A DNA stretch of 64,000 nucleotides from G965226155 sp965226155 (GTDB lineage: Bacteria; Pseudomonadota; Gammaproteobacteria; Eutrophobiales; Eutrophobiaceae): NCBI GenBank assembly GCA_965226155.1, contig OZ245331.1, forward strand, positions 1,302,001-1,366,000, read 5' to 3'. Below the pieces are notes generated by a model. It was given only the letters and a program-made list of their open reading frames with translations, did not search any database and had not been told where the DNA came from. The translations under genes and the position numbers were made by a program. Numbering within the stretch: the stretch's first letter is position 1; each line of letters starts with the position of its first letter. This document shows, piece after piece, positions 1 to 9,271 of this stretch.

Positions 1-502
1 ACAGATCTCGGCGTGAAGGGACAGTTAATACAAGTTTGTGCAAAGATTTTCTTTTACGACTTTTTTTGCTTTTGAATTCTGTAAATTCATATAGGGCGTG
101 GTTAACAATTTCTACGGTTTGCCTGATTTTCCAAGATATTTCGCGGCCCTTGATTGGAAGATCCGCAAGGTAACAAACGGCCTCAGATGCGCCTGTCTTG
201 CTTAATTGTCTTATGGTGTTTTCGATAATTTTCCTGAATTTCTGATCATCGAGATCCCGTTCTCTACCACATCCAACTAATAATACCCTGTCAGCTAATG
301 TGCCTGGTACGTTGTGCAAGACCAATACTTGGCCTATTTTCCCGTCAATATCTCCGCGTCTTACCAAGTTGGAAATATGCTTTTTGCTGACAGCATCGAT
401 GGCTTTAGCTGCACTGGTCAGGCGACGTGGTTCTGTTACACCCAGAATTAAACAGGCTGTGCGCTGTTTCTCAGGGTTTCCACTTTTGATGATGAATTCC
501 AT
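1..502 (-). CDS. pepA: Leucyl aminopeptidase PepA, N-terminal part (cut by window edge)
   Basis: Reading the minus strand from an ATG at 502 gives an open frame to the window edge beginning MEFIIKSGNPEKQRTACLIL. It continues with LVRRGDIDGKIGQVLVLHN and RVLLVGCGRERDLDDQKF. This matches the N-terminal domain of PepA, a cytosolic hexameric M17 leucyl aminopeptidase; the metal-binding catalytic domain lies beyond the window. The gene is divergent from lptF, the usual arrangement in gammaproteobacteria. The assignment rests on remembered family sequence; the partial state is due to the window, not to decay. Confidence 0.9.
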   Translation of the reverse strand, partial: MEFIIKSGNPEKQRTACLILGVTEPRRLTSAAKAIDAVSKKHISNLVRRGDIDGKIGQVLVLHNVPGTLADRVLLVGCGRERDLDDQKFRKIIENTIRQLSKTGASEAVCYLADLPIKGREISWKIRQTVEIVNHALYEFTEFKSKKSRKRKSLHKLVLTVPSRRDL

Positions 503-671
503 ATTCTTCTGTAGTATCTGGCTGAAAGGGTAGTGTTATATGATTGTAATGTTAAATAATGGTAATCAAAACTTCGGTATCCTAGTGTTCCCGGATGTTT
601 AACTGCTAGTCTAGCATGTGAATTTATTTTTATATAATTAGACAGACGACTAATTCGAATCGATAGAGCAA

Positions 672-1778
672 ATGATACTTGAGCGATATATTCACAGGGA
701 AATCCTGTCGAAACTGGGATGGTTGATCGGCCTACTAGTATTGATATTAGCCAGTAACAAATTTGTCGACTATTTGGCCGATGCAGCGGCAGGTAAAATA
801 CCCGGAGATTTGATCCTACAAATGCTAGTGATGAAGATGATGGCATTGTTGCCTCATTTAATGCCGGCCGCTCTATTGCTCAGTGTCATTTTAGCAATGT
901 CGAGACTGACTCAGGATCGTGAGTTGATAGTTATATCCAGTGCTGGAGTTGATGGACGATTTACGATACTCACTATTCTGAAATTTTCATTAATGTTTTC
1001 TTTTTTTACTTTCATTCTCGGCTTCTATCTTGCTCCATGGGCAGAAGGCAAGATGAGAGAACTCAAGAGCCGAGCAGAAGTCGAGTCTGATATTGCCGGA
1101 ATAGCCGCAGGTCAATTCAAGGAATTTAACAAGGGTGACAAGGTTGTATACGTACAGGAATTATCAAACGAAAATGATTCGATGGCAGATGTATTTTTAC
1201 AAATCAAGCGAGATGAGAATCTCAGTGTGCTGAATTCAAAGAGTGCACGATATACTATTAAGGAAGAAACGGGGAGTCGCTATGTATTATTTGAAAATGG
1301 TCGGCGGTATGTTGGGCAACCAGGTATGCAAGATTACCAAATTACCCAATACAGTAAGTATGGTGTGTTATTGGAGCAAGGTGATACAGCATATATCGAA
1401 AGACGACTAGAATCAATTCCAACCTCGGAACTATGGAATTCGGAGTTGTCAATATACAAGGCTGAATTCCAATGGCGTTTATCAATTATAATCGCGTCAA
1501 TGTTGTTGCCAATGTTTGCATTTGCTCTGAACCGTTTCTCTGTAAGTGAGAGTCGTTACATCTCAATCTTTGTGGCGATTCTGGTATACTTGATCTATAG
1601 CAATTTACTAAGTTTATCGAAAAATCTTGTGAAGCGTGATGAGCTGCCAGCATATATCGGGTTGTGGTGGGCGCACATTTTGTTGTTTCTGCTGATTCTG
1701 ACAATGTTGAATTGGCCCATATTCCGACGTGTTTTAATCGCAAATTTCAGAAAGCGAATTCCGGCTGTCACCAAATGA
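672..1778 (+). CDS. lptF: LPS export ABC transporter permease LptF
   Basis: Inner-membrane permease of the LptB2FG transporter, which extracts lipopolysaccharide from the inner membrane and passes it to LptC. The 368-residue product has the LptF/LptG family length and start (MILERYIHREIL). There are hydrophobic segments near residues 13-30, 55-75 and 98-120, then a periplasmic jellyroll region (about 130-265), then three C-terminal membrane segments. The stop overlaps the lptG start (ATGA), so the two are probably translationally coupled. Divergent pepA upstream agrees with conserved gamma synteny. Confidence 0.95.
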   Translation: MILERYIHREILSKLGWLIGLLVLILASNKFVDYLADAAAGKIPGDLILQMLVMKMMALLPHLMPAALLLSVILAMSRLTQDRELIVISSAGVDGRFTILTILKFSLMFSFFTFILGFYLAPWAEGKMRELKSRAEVESDIAGIAAGQFKEFNKGDKVVYVQELSNENDSMADVFLQIKRDENLSVLNSKSARYTIKEETGSRYVLFENGRRYVGQPGMQDYQITQYSKYGVLLEQGDTAYIERRLESIPTSELWNSELSIYKAEFQWRLSIIIASMLLPMFAFALNRFSVSESRYISIFVAILVYLIYSNLLSLSKNLVKRDELPAYIGLWWAHILLFLLILTMLNWPIFRRVLIANFRKRIPAVTK

Positions 1779-2833
1779 GAATAATCCAGCGATATATAAC
1801 TTCGAGCATGATTTGGTCAACACTGCTGGCATTATTCGTTCTAATATCGTTGTTTTCCTTTTTTACTTTAATTGATCAACTCGGGGATACAGGGCGCGGA
1901 AAGTACGGTGTGCTGCAGGCTATCACTTATGTCTTGCTCACTGTGCCTAAATTGGCTTATGAACTATTTCCCATAGCGGCCGTGATCGGCAGTATGACAG
2001 TGTTGGGGATACTGGCACAAAACAGTGAGCTGGACGTCATCCGTACTTCCGGCGTGTCAAAGTTTAGTTTGACATTATTATTGTTGCGGTCTGCTGTGGT
2101 GCTTGTGGTCTTAGCTGTGATTATCGGTGAAGTAATTGCTCCCATTAGTGAAGAAAAGGCACAAAATCTACGATCTATGGCATTAACCGAACAGATAGCA
2201 ATGAGGACTAAAAATGGTTTCTGGATACGAGATGGGAACAGTTTCATAAATATTCGCAAACCGTTGCCTGACAATAGGGTTGAGCAGATATATTTCTATG
2301 AATTTGATGACGATGACGTTTTACGAAGCAGTTTATATGCCGAAAGTGCAGTGTATTCAGATGGCCAATGGCTGATGGAAGATGTTGAAAAATCTATGAT
2401 CTCTGATGATAAAGTTGAGAAACGAGTGTTAAAGCATGTCGCATGGGAATCACTAATAAACCCAGAAATGATCAGCATAGTAACAGTAAAGCCACAATAT
2501 TTAACCTTAGTAGGCTTGGCTCGCTATATAAATTTCCTGAAAGGCAATAACCAGAGTACGCTATTATATGAGCAGGCATTATGGAAAAAACTAATCACGC
2601 CATTTTCAATATTTGCCATGATAGTACTCGCGGTACCCATGGTTCAAGGTCACTCTAGATTCACAGCAATCGGCCATCGAGTCTTTTTAGGGGCACTGGT
2701 AGGTATCATCTTCCGTCTTTGTAATCAATTATCTGGAAATCTCGGCGTGGTATACGGAATTAACCCCGTACTCAGTGTTACTTTGCCTACGATATTACTT
2801 ATTGCACTGATCTGTTACTTAGTGCGCGATTAA
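1775..2833 (+). CDS. lptG: LPS export ABC transporter permease LptG
   Basis: Second permease of the LptB2FG complex. I chose the ATG at 1775, which overlaps the lptF stop by 4 nt and gives MRIIQRYITSSMIWSTLLAL. The frame is open further upstream, but that extension only duplicates lptF coding sequence. The product is 352 residues, close to E. coli LptG. Membrane segments lie near residues 14-34, 55-80 and 98-120, then a periplasmic domain, then C-terminal segments from about 270. It partners with the adjacent LptF; LptB and LptC are not in this window. Confidence 0.95.
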   Translation: MRIIQRYITSSMIWSTLLALFVLISLFSFFTLIDQLGDTGRGKYGVLQAITYVLLTVPKLAYELFPIAAVIGSMTVLGILAQNSELDVIRTSGVSKFSLTLLLLRSAVVLVVLAVIIGEVIAPISEEKAQNLRSMALTEQIAMRTKNGFWIRDGNSFINIRKPLPDNRVEQIYFYEFDDDDVLRSSLYAESAVYSDGQWLMEDVEKSMISDDKVEKRVLKHVAWESLINPEMISIVTVKPQYLTLVGLARYINFLKGNNQSTLLYEQALWKKLITPFSIFAMIVLAVPMVQGHSRFTAIGHRVFLGALVGIIFRLCNQLSGNLGVVYGINPVLSVTLPTILLIALICYLVRD

Positions 2834-2850
2834 CCCGGGCTTTTATCTGC

Positions 2851-3273
2851 TTAGATCTTTATGCTTGGTTCATGAACCAATTTGGTATGTGAATAACGGT
2901 CGTGGAATGCTAACTTCTCTGGATCAAATATACCCCATATAAACCCAGCGCCGGCAGTGAGCCATGATATCAATGCAAGTAGAAATCGTTTACTTGCTGT
3001 CATCCAGTTGACGTATTGTCCGAGATTGTCCACTAGCCTAACCTTCCACGAGCGCATTCCCAAGGTTTGACCACCATGCGTCCATTGCCAAGTGAAATAG
3101 ACATAACAGCAAGACAGCAAATACAAAAAGTACAGCATGTTTCCATTGTTGATAGCCATACCGCCAGTAATAGGGAGTAGGATAGCAGTCGCAAGAAACA
3201 AGACTGCAACCAGCAGAATAATGTCGTAGAAAATAGCAGCGAACCTGCGAATGAAACCACAAGAAGTTTGCAT
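2851..3273 (-). CDS. RDD family membrane protein
   Basis: Product of 140 residues with the RDD-family pattern: an R-R-F-A-A-I-F-Y-D opening at residues 9-17, a long hydrophobic segment at about 17-40, another at about 45-65, the GGQTLGMRSWKVRLVDNLG motif at about 68-86, and a final hydrophobic stretch before the KLAFHDRYSHTKLV tail. RDD proteins are small polytopic membrane proteins; some have been linked to ion transport but most are unassigned. An RDD gene convergent with lptFG is common in gammaproteobacteria. No specific function is claimed. Confidence 0.85.
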   Translation of the reverse strand: MQTSCGFIRRFAAIFYDIILLVAVLFLATAILLPITGGMAINNGNMLYFLYLLSCCYVYFTWQWTHGGQTLGMRSWKVRLVDNLGQYVNWMTASKRFLLALISWLTAGAGFIWGIFDPEKLAFHDRYSHTKLVHEPSIKI

Positions 3274-3386
3274 ATCTATTTTTTATCAAAATGATTTTGT
3301 CTAGAGACTTATTATTACTTGAACTCTGCTGTGTGGTAAAAGCGGACATTCACGTTTTAGCTAAGGGCGCACGTGTTATTAATCTC

Positions 3387-4449
3387 TTATCTAAATATTA
3401 ATTGTTCATAGTCGGCTAATAATTTATGACATTTAAATTTATTTTCTAAAATAATATCTTCATTTCTTAATTTAAAATGTGTATGTAATTTGACTTTAAT
3501 CTGTTCAGTATTGCTATCAGAAATATCGTAGGCACTACCATAGCATTTTACTTTCCTTGGCCGTTTTAACTCTTCGGGTGACGGAGCCAACAATTCCAGA
3601 TTTATATCCATATAAGAAAATCCTAGAAAAATAATCATATTTGCATTAGTCATTAAATATTTAACTTGACCTATATTACTAGTTGTTGGATCAGTGCCTT
3701 CACTAAATGTTTTGATGTTGCCCATCATATCTAAAAGACTACCTTCACTTATTTCACTTCCAAAATCGATTTTATAGCTATTTAGTGACCTCGGATTTTC
3801 CCAGAGCATGTCTCCAACTTTTCCATACGGATGGATTATTGTCATGCTATTTACTAAACCTGCTGATTGATCATGTGAGAAATCAAAATATGTCATTAGT
3901 GCATAATAAAGGTAATGTTCAACACATCTATCATAATTAAAAATAATTAACGCAATACTCTCTAATCTATTTTTAACTTGATCGAATTCTTTATCGAATG
4001 GTGTAATCAGTTTTAGAGAATTACGACACCAAGTTTCTTCAAGGGTTTTCTTTTTGAAGATAATCCTATTGTAAATATTACTAGTGTCTACTTTTATGTA
4101 AGAGCCACTTTCAAGTTTTAGAATAACCTCAATAATTACTAACTTCGCACAAACCTCAATTGCTCGATCACCTTTATGCGTTTTAACGAAATTATCTATA
4201 GATTCGGAGAGTGGCATTGCATAGCAAATTAAGCGAGTTGCTCTAATACACTCATTTATATTCGTCTTTTTAGCTTGAGACAGCTGACGGAGAACTCGGA
4301 CAATTACTTCGCTGCCCTCTTTGTCGAAACTCTTCAGTGTTGAAATTTAACTTACTAGCTATCGCACTCATAAATTTTTTGCCACATAGAAAATTTACTT
4401 CGTCGCTAGCGCCAGCATCAATAATGAAAACTTTTTTCGCCTCAGTCAT
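3387..4449 (-). pseudogene. SIR2-like domain protein, frameshifted
   Basis: Two minus-strand frames join into one protein of about 350 residues. The first starts at ATG 4449 (MTEAKKVFIIDAGASDEVNF) and stops at 4270-4272. The second becomes meaningful at about 4345 (LKSFDKEGSEVIVRVLRQL) and runs to 3387. The frame change lies around 4335-4350. SIR2-like hallmarks are the N-terminal nucleotide-binding loop (usually GAGAS, here DAGAS), IALIIFNYDRCVEHYLYYA, IIHPYGKVG and MIIFLGFSYMDINLELL. Related domains bind or cleave NAD and occur in several anti-phage systems, but this family is mostly uncharacterised. The frameshift and lost glycine suggest an inactive remnant. An IS30-type element lies 56 bp upstream in the same orientation. 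Confidence 0.75.
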
Positions 4450-4504
4450 TCCTCTTGCCCTTTTAATCTAGAAATCTTTTATAGCACATTATTTTATATA
4501 AGAT

Positions 4505-5572
4505 CGCGGATTCAACTTTGAAGTGCAACGTTGATGTTAAAAAAGACTTCATGTGGTGTTTTTGAATTAAGTGTTTTTCTGGGACGGTGATTGAGTTTTT
4601 TCATGACCAAGTTTAACTGCTTTTGTGTAATCGTGCTGAAGTCCATTTTCTTTGGGAAGTACTGTCGAATGAGACCATTGATATTTTCATTTAAACCCCG
4701 TTCCCAGGAGGCATAAGGATGTGCAAAATAGAAACCCGCGTTCAATTGTTGAGCAATAACCTCATGCTCAGCAAATTCTTTTCCATTATCCGAGGTGACC
4801 GTGTGAACCGACGCCTTCATATTAGACAACAATCGCACGATAGCTTGCCTGACGGCAGAGGCAGTTCGTCGTTTCACCTGTGCAATCAAGGTGTACATCG
4901 ACTTGCGCTCGCTCAAGGTGACCAGCGCCTGTCGATGGCCTTTGCCGATGACGGTGTCCACTTCCCAGTCACCGATGCGTGTCTTCCTGTTCACAATGGC
5001 TGGACGCTTATCAATGCTGATCTGATTCACCAGAACCCCACGACGTTGATAACTACCATAACGCTTCTTTCGTTTCTTCTGGCAACGCAAGTACCGGTAC
5101 AGCTCACCGCCGTCTGCCTTGTCCTGGTATATGTAGTGATAGATCCATTCATGACTCAGAGCGATACCTTCTCGTTTAAGCAACCAGTCACTGATTTGCT
5201 CAGGACTCCATTCGTCCCGCAGCCAGACCTCTACTCGCTCCCACAAGGTCGTGGGGAGTCGCTGTTGTTGGCTGGCTTCTCGACGCGCTTGCCGGAGCAA
5301 CTGAGCTTGGCGGGGTCGATAGCCTCCCAAGCCACGGTTGCGTCTGAGTTCACGGCTAATAGTAGATTTATGCACGCCTATCAAGGCGGCTATCTCCGTT
5401 TGCGTATGTCCTGCTTTCATCAGGGCGTAAATCTGGTAACGTTGATGCTCGGTAAGCTGTGTGTAGTGTCTCATCTGTGCCTCTCTTTCTTGCTGGAACG
5501 AAAGGTAAGGATGCTACCGTAGCTTGCCGTTCGTGCCACCTAATTGAGTTGCACTTACAAATTGAATTCACG
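4505..5572 (-). mobile_element. IS30-family insertion sequence, copy A (complete)
   Basis: The element is 1068 bp and bounded by imperfect inverted repeats of about 25 bp. In transposase orientation the left end starts CGTGAATTCAATTTG and the right end, inverted, starts CGCGGATTCAACTTTG; both continue into AAGTGCAAC (20 of 25 positions agree). The length is identical to copies B and D. No convincing target duplication was found by eye. Copy A lies between the SIR2-like pseudogene and tRNA-Glu. Confidence 0.9.
4512..5474 (-). CDS. IS30-family transposase (copy A)
   Basis: Full-length 320-residue transposase. The N-terminal helix-turn-helix (residues about 5-45, with LTEHQRYQIYALMKAGHTQ and HKSTISRELRRN) is the IS30 DNA-binding signature. 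The DDE catalytic triad is D173 (DWEVD), D229 (TSDNGKEF) and E263 (GLNENINGLIRQYFPK), with 33 residues between the second D and the E, as expected for IS30. It catalyses cut-and-paste or circle-mediated transposition of the element. No lesion is seen, so this copy could be active. Confidence 0.93.
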   Translation of the reverse strand: MRHYTQLTEHQRYQIYALMKAGHTQTEIAALIGVHKSTISRELRRNRGLGGYRPRQAQLLRQARREASQQQRLPTTLWERVEVWLRDEWSPEQISDWLLKREGIALSHEWIYHYIYQDKADGGELYRYLRCQKKRKKRYGSYQRRGVLVNQISIDKRPAIVNRKTRIGDWEVDTVIGKGHRQALVTLSERKSMYTLIAQVKRRTASAVRQAIVRLLSNMKASVHTVTSDNGKEFAEHEVIAQQLNAGFYFAHPYASWERGLNENINGLIRQYFPKKMDFSTITQKQLNLVMKKLNHRPRKTLNSKTPHEVFFNINVALQS

Positions 5573-5746
5573 AATTATCTAAAAGGGAGTTATTGAAACC
5601 AGAGTCGGACTCTAACCGGCAAAACTCTTACGAAGAGGTAATCAAAGCTCATGAATTCATGATATTGAATAAATTATGGTATCTACCTAAAACTTATCTA
5701 ATTATAGTTTTTCTGGATTATAAACAACCTAGATAGCTGATAATTA

Positions 5747-5822
5747 TGGCGCTCCCTAGGGGACTCGAACCCCTGTTACCGGCGTGAGAGGCCAGCGTCC
5801 TAGGCCACTAGACGAAGGGAGC
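5747..5822 (-). tRNA. tRNA-Glu (anticodon CTC)
   Basis: The minus-strand sequence folds as a 76-nt cloverleaf. The acceptor stem starts GCTCCCT, a D-arm contains TAGTGGCCTAGGA, and the anticodon stem CTGGC/GCCGG encloses the loop CTCTCAC (anticodon CTC). The T-arm carries GGTTCGA and the CCA end is encoded. It resembles gammaproteobacterial tRNA-Glu, whose common isoacceptor is TTC, so this would be the GAG-specific one. It marks the edge of the accessory patch at 3.4-5.6 kb. Confidence 0.93.
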
Positions 5823-5947
5823 TAAATTAATTCATGCGCATTATAATCTGAAATACAAGAGTTTGTTGATTTACATTTTTCAAAAGCCTATTGATGAATG
5901 TAGGGATCTAAAATGGGTAAGCAGGTGTTATGATAGAGAGAATATAC

Positions 5948-5963
5948 ATGCCCATACGGGCAT
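5948..5963 (+). promoter_or_regulatory. Small hairpin in the pcnB leader
   Basis: ATGCCC-ATAC-GGGCAT is a perfect 6-bp stem with a 4-nt loop ending 12 nt before the pcnB ATG, so it could overlap the ribosome-binding region. Only the inverted repeat is seen; a role in translation is conjecture. Confidence 0.3.
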
Positions 5964-5975
5964 AAAAGATTTAGC

Positions 5976-7301
5976 ATGAAACAAAATAACAACCAGACTA
6001 ATATTTCACATCTTCGGCCCAAGCCTGTGGTGATCCCACGGTCTGATCACATCATTTCCCGAGATCAGATTAGTGAAAATGCACTGAAGGTTTTGTATCG
6101 GTTGAAAAACGGTGGTTATAGTGCATATCTCGTAGGAGGAAGTGTCCGTGATATGTTGCTCGGCAGGGAACCAAAAGATTTTGATGTTGTAACAGATGCA
6201 CTACCAGAACAGATAAGGGAATTATTTCGAAACAGCAGGCTGATAGGAAGACGGTTCAGATTGGCACATGTTCGATATGGTGGAGAAGTGATCGAAGTGT
6301 CAACATTTCGCGCTCATCATAATTCCGATACCACTGAGGGGAATAGCGTTGAAAGAAGAATAATACGTGATAACGTTTATGGCACTATCGGCGAAGATGT
6401 TTGGAGACGAGACTTAACTGTAAACGCCCTTTACTACAATATAGAAGATCACACTGTTGTCGATTATGTTAGTGGTATGGCTGATATTAAATCTGGTCAA
6501 ATTCGTCTAATCGGTGATCCTACATACCGATACACGGAAGATCCGGTCAGGATGCTCAGGGCTGTAAGGTTTGCTGTTAAGTTAGGGTTCAGGATCAATC
6601 CAGCTTCAGAAACTCCTATACGAAAACTTAACGGGTTATTGTCTGATATACCTTCCGCCCGATTATCTGAAGAGTGTTTGAAATTATTTTTAGGCGGAGA
6701 TGCGTTACAGTCATTTGAATCGTTAAGGCATTATGATTTATTCCGGTTTCTGTTTCCGCAAACTGATGAAGTATTAAGTCAGCAGGAAGGCGGTTTCCCA
6801 CAAACCATGGTTATACATGTTTTGCGAGATACAGATAACCGAATTGCTAATGGTAAGCCTGTTACCCCAGGATTTCTGATTGCCGCATTTTTATGGATAC
6901 CCATGATTAATTTGGCGAAGCAATATAAGCAAAATGGGGGGCCACACAATGAAGCAATCACCCTTGCTAGTGATGTTGTTATTTCCAAGCAGGTTAGTTG
7001 TACTGCTATGCCAAGGCGGTTCACCCAAATGGCGAGAGATATCTGGCAAATTCAATCCAGGTTGGAGAAAACCAGAGGCAACTGGCCGCATCGTTTATTA
7101 AGTCATCCAAGAATCAGGGCAGCTTATGACTTTTTATTATTAAGGAATAAAGCAGGCGAAAACGTGGATGAACTGGCTAGTTGGTGGACAGATTTTATCA
7201 ATAGACCGGAGACAGTTAAACTCTTGGCTAAGAACCATAAGATTGGGAGAAACACTCACCGAAACCGACATCACAAGAAGCAAAAACCTGGCCATAAATG
7301 A
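5976..7301 (+). CDS. pcnB: Poly(A) polymerase I PcnB
   Basis: Adds poly(A) tails to RNA 3' ends and so promotes decay. The class II nucleotidyltransferase signature is clear: LVGGSVRDMLLGREPKDFDV at about residues 52-71, with the catalytic D-F-D. Downstream follow RRDLTVNALYYN, RFTEDPVRMLRAVRF-like RYTEDPVRMLRAVRFA and a basic C-terminal tail (KIGRNTHRNRHHKKQKPGHK). The 441 residues are close to the E. coli length and longer than CCA-adding enzymes; the basic tail and neighbour folK favour PcnB. The stop overlaps the folK start by 4 nt. Confidence 0.93.
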   Translation: MKQNNNQTNISHLRPKPVVIPRSDHIISRDQISENALKVLYRLKNGGYSAYLVGGSVRDMLLGREPKDFDVVTDALPEQIRELFRNSRLIGRRFRLAHVRYGGEVIEVSTFRAHHNSDTTEGNSVERRIIRDNVYGTIGEDVWRRDLTVNALYYNIEDHTVVDYVSGMADIKSGQIRLIGDPTYRYTEDPVRMLRAVRFAVKLGFRINPASETPIRKLNGLLSDIPSARLSEECLKLFLGGDALQSFESLRHYDLFRFLFPQTDEVLSQQEGGFPQTMVIHVLRDTDNRIANGKPVTPGFLIAAFLWIPMINLAKQYKQNGGPHNEAITLASDVVISKQVSCTAMPRRFTQMARDIWQIQSRLEKTRGNWPHRLLSHPRIRAAYDFLLLRNKAGENVDELASWWTDFINRPETVKLLAKNHKIGRNTHRNRHHKKQKPGHK

Positions 7302-7783
7302 CAGTTGTATATATTGGACTGGGGAGTAATATTGATAACCCCACTGCGCATATTTCGACGGCGTTTATCGAGATAGGACAGATCCCTAATTCGGAGCTCA
7401 AACGTCAATCATCTTTGTACCAAAGTAGCCCAATGGGGAACATAGACCAGCCGGAGTTTATAAACGCGGTTGCGGAATTGGATACAGAATTATCTGCTAC
7501 TACATTACTTGGGCACATGCATAAAATCGAGGAAGCGCATGGCAGGATCCGGACCCAACACTGGGGCCCACGGTCACTGGATCTGGATTTACTGCTATAT
7601 GGGGATCATCATATAGAAGATAGGAAGCTAACAGTTCCTCATCCCGAGATAAATAACAGAAACTTTGTGCTCTGTCCGCTTCTGGAAATAGCACCTCATA
7701 TTGTCATACCTGGAGTTGGGCCGGCAAAAAAAATACTAGAAAATATTGGATTTAACGGACTGGAAAAATTGAATCGTGAGTAA
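7298..7783 (+). CDS. folK: HPPK, 2-amino-4-hydroxy-6-hydroxymethyldihydropteridine pyrophosphokinase
   Basis: Transfers pyrophosphate from ATP to 6-hydroxymethyl-dihydropterin in folate synthesis. The 161-residue product has the HPPK start (VYIGLGSNIDNP), the NAVAELDTELSA segment and the signature QHWGPRSLDLDLLLYG at about residues 84-99, with the metal-binding D-x-D. The length is typical for free-standing HPPK. Start and stop overlap pcnB and the kinase gene, so the run is probably one operon. Confidence 0.95.
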   Translation: MTVVYIGLGSNIDNPTAHISTAFIEIGQIPNSELKRQSSLYQSSPMGNIDQPEFINAVAELDTELSATTLLGHMHKIEEAHGRIRTQHWGPRSLDLDLLLYGDHHIEDRKLTVPHPEINNRNFVLCPLLEIAPHIVIPGVGPAKKILENIGFNGLEKLNRE

Positions 7784-8417
7784 GGTAGTCCCAGAATATA
7801 TTGTAGTTGAAGGACCAATCGGTGTAGGCAAGACGACACTGACTAACCGTCTTGCCGATACACTTGTTAGTGAAACATTGCTTGAATTAAGTTCAGAGAA
7901 TCCTTTTTTGCCTAGATTCTATGAAGATCCGAAATTGGTTGCTTTACCAACACAGCTCCACTTCTTATTTCAAAGGGTGAGGCAAATCGAAATTCTGCGC
8001 CAGGCAGATATGTTCAAATCAACATGCGTGTCAGATTTTCTAATGCAGAAGGACAGGTTATTTGCCGAAGTTACCTTAGATAGAGATGAACTCGATCTTT
8101 ATTATCAGGTATATAACCGACTAACACTCGATGCTCCAGTACCAGATTTAGTAATTTATTTACAGGCACCGGTCGAGTCTCTCATGAAACGTGTATATGA
8201 TCGCGGATTAGATTATGAAAAGCGGATAAGTGAGGAATATCTGACAAAAATTTCAAATGCCTATATAAAATTTTTCTACGATTATGATTTATCGCCATTA
8301 CTGATTGTTAATATAGCTGATTTTAACCTTGCAAACAACGACAAGAATTTTGAACTTTTGATGAATTATATTCAGGAGCTAACACCAGGAAGGCATTACT
8401 TCAATTTACAAAATTGA
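7776..8417 (+). CDS. Deoxynucleoside kinase family protein
   Basis: Product of 213 residues with GTG start. The P-loop is VEGPIGVGKTTLTNRLADTL at about residues 12-31. The LID-type arginine segment appears as RVYDRGLDYEKRISEEYL. This is the dNK/dGK family, which phosphorylates deoxynucleosides for salvage; the substrate cannot be read from sequence. It overlaps folK by 8 nt and panB by 1 nt. A kinase of this family between folK and panB is recurrent in gammaproteobacteria, though the functional link is unclear. Confidence 0.85.
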   Translation: MSKVVPEYIVVEGPIGVGKTTLTNRLADTLVSETLLELSSENPFLPRFYEDPKLVALPTQLHFLFQRVRQIEILRQADMFKSTCVSDFLMQKDRLFAEVTLDRDELDLYYQVYNRLTLDAPVPDLVIYLQAPVESLMKRVYDRGLDYEKRISEEYLTKISNAYIKFFYDYDLSPLLIVNIADFNLANNDKNFELLMNYIQELTPGRHYFNLQN

Positions 8418-9211
8418 TGACAAACAAAATTAAAAGTTCTGATCTCATCAAAATGAAGGTAAGAGGTGAGAAAATTGCATGTCTCACTGTTTACGATGCC
8501 GGATTTGCTAAGATTCTCGACAGTGCTGATGTAGATGTGTTGCTGGTTGGCGATTCTCTAGGAATGGTGCTACATGGAGAAAGTAATACGCTGCAGGTAA
8601 CGGTAGATGACATGGTATACCACACAAAAATCGCTAAAAAAGGAATCGACCGTGCTTTACTCGTAGCAGATATGCCAAGTAATAGTTACAGCAATGTTAC
8701 ACAAGCGCTGAAAAACGCAGAAAGATTAATTGAAGCAGGTGCAGAGATCGTCAAGCTTGAAGGTGGTAGCGAAATATTAGAAATTATAACTAGTTTGCAT
8801 AGCCACAGCATTCTTGTTTGTGGTCATTTGGGATTACAACCGCAGTCCATCGAGCTTTATGGCGGTTATAAAGTGCAGGGTAAGAATAAGGAAGATGCGG
8901 AAAGAATATTGAACGACGCAAAAGCGTTGGAGCAAGCAGGCGTTTTGATGATAGTGCTTGAATGCATACCTCAACAACTTGCTGAGAAAATATCATCAGC
9001 GATTTCTATACCCACTATTGGAATCGGTGCCGGTATTCATTGTGATGGCCAGGTCTTAGTGTTGTATGACCTTATTGGCGTGTCAAGTTATATTCCACGT
9101 ATGGCGTGTGACTTTCTCAGGAATAATGGCACTATTATAAATGCCGTCAATGAATATATCAGAGTAGTTAAGGCTGAAGAATTTCCAACAGCAGAACAGA
9201 GCTTCAATTGA
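8417..9211 (+). CDS. panB: 3-methyl-2-oxobutanoate hydroxymethyltransferase PanB
   Basis: First committed step of pantothenate synthesis: hydroxymethylation of 2-oxoisovalerate to ketopantoate using methylene-tetrahydrofolate. I start at ATG 8417, which overlaps the previous stop (TGATG), giving 264 residues, the usual PanB length. Signatures are LTVYDAGFAKILDSADVD, LLVGDSLGMVLHG (metal and substrate site), AGAEIVKLEGG, GHLGLQPQS and TIGIGAGIHCDGQVLV. It lies directly ahead of panC. Confidence 0.95.
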   Translation: MTNKIKSSDLIKMKVRGEKIACLTVYDAGFAKILDSADVDVLLVGDSLGMVLHGESNTLQVTVDDMVYHTKIAKKGIDRALLVADMPSNSYSNVTQALKNAERLIEAGAEIVKLEGGSEILEIITSLHSHSILVCGHLGLQPQSIELYGGYKVQGKNKEDAERILNDAKALEQAGVLMIVLECIPQQLAEKISSAISIPTIGIGAGIHCDGQVLVLYDLIGVSSYIPRMACDFLRNNGTIINAVNEYIRVVKAEEFPTAEQSFN

Positions 9212-9271
9212 TGATCTATCTCGACCATTTCCATTTAGTTTTCTAGCAAGTCTCTATCCCGACATATAATT

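Noticed and set aside
4719..5522. Long open frames opposite each transposase (267-304 codons at 4719-5522, 15716-16540, 19226-20140, 25059-25883)
   Set aside because: They are antisense shadows of the transposase reading frame; they recur only because the IS is repeated, and show no recognisable domain.
4490..5590. Target-site duplications of the IS copies
   Set aside because: The immediate flanks of copies A, C and D do not show a consistent duplication; the T-run at copy B is uninformative.
5600..5660. Short palindromes downstream of tRNA-Glu (AGAGTCGGACTCT, CTCTTACGAAGAG, CATGAATTCATG)
   Set aside because: Each is short and without a U-tract; I could not support terminator or site function.
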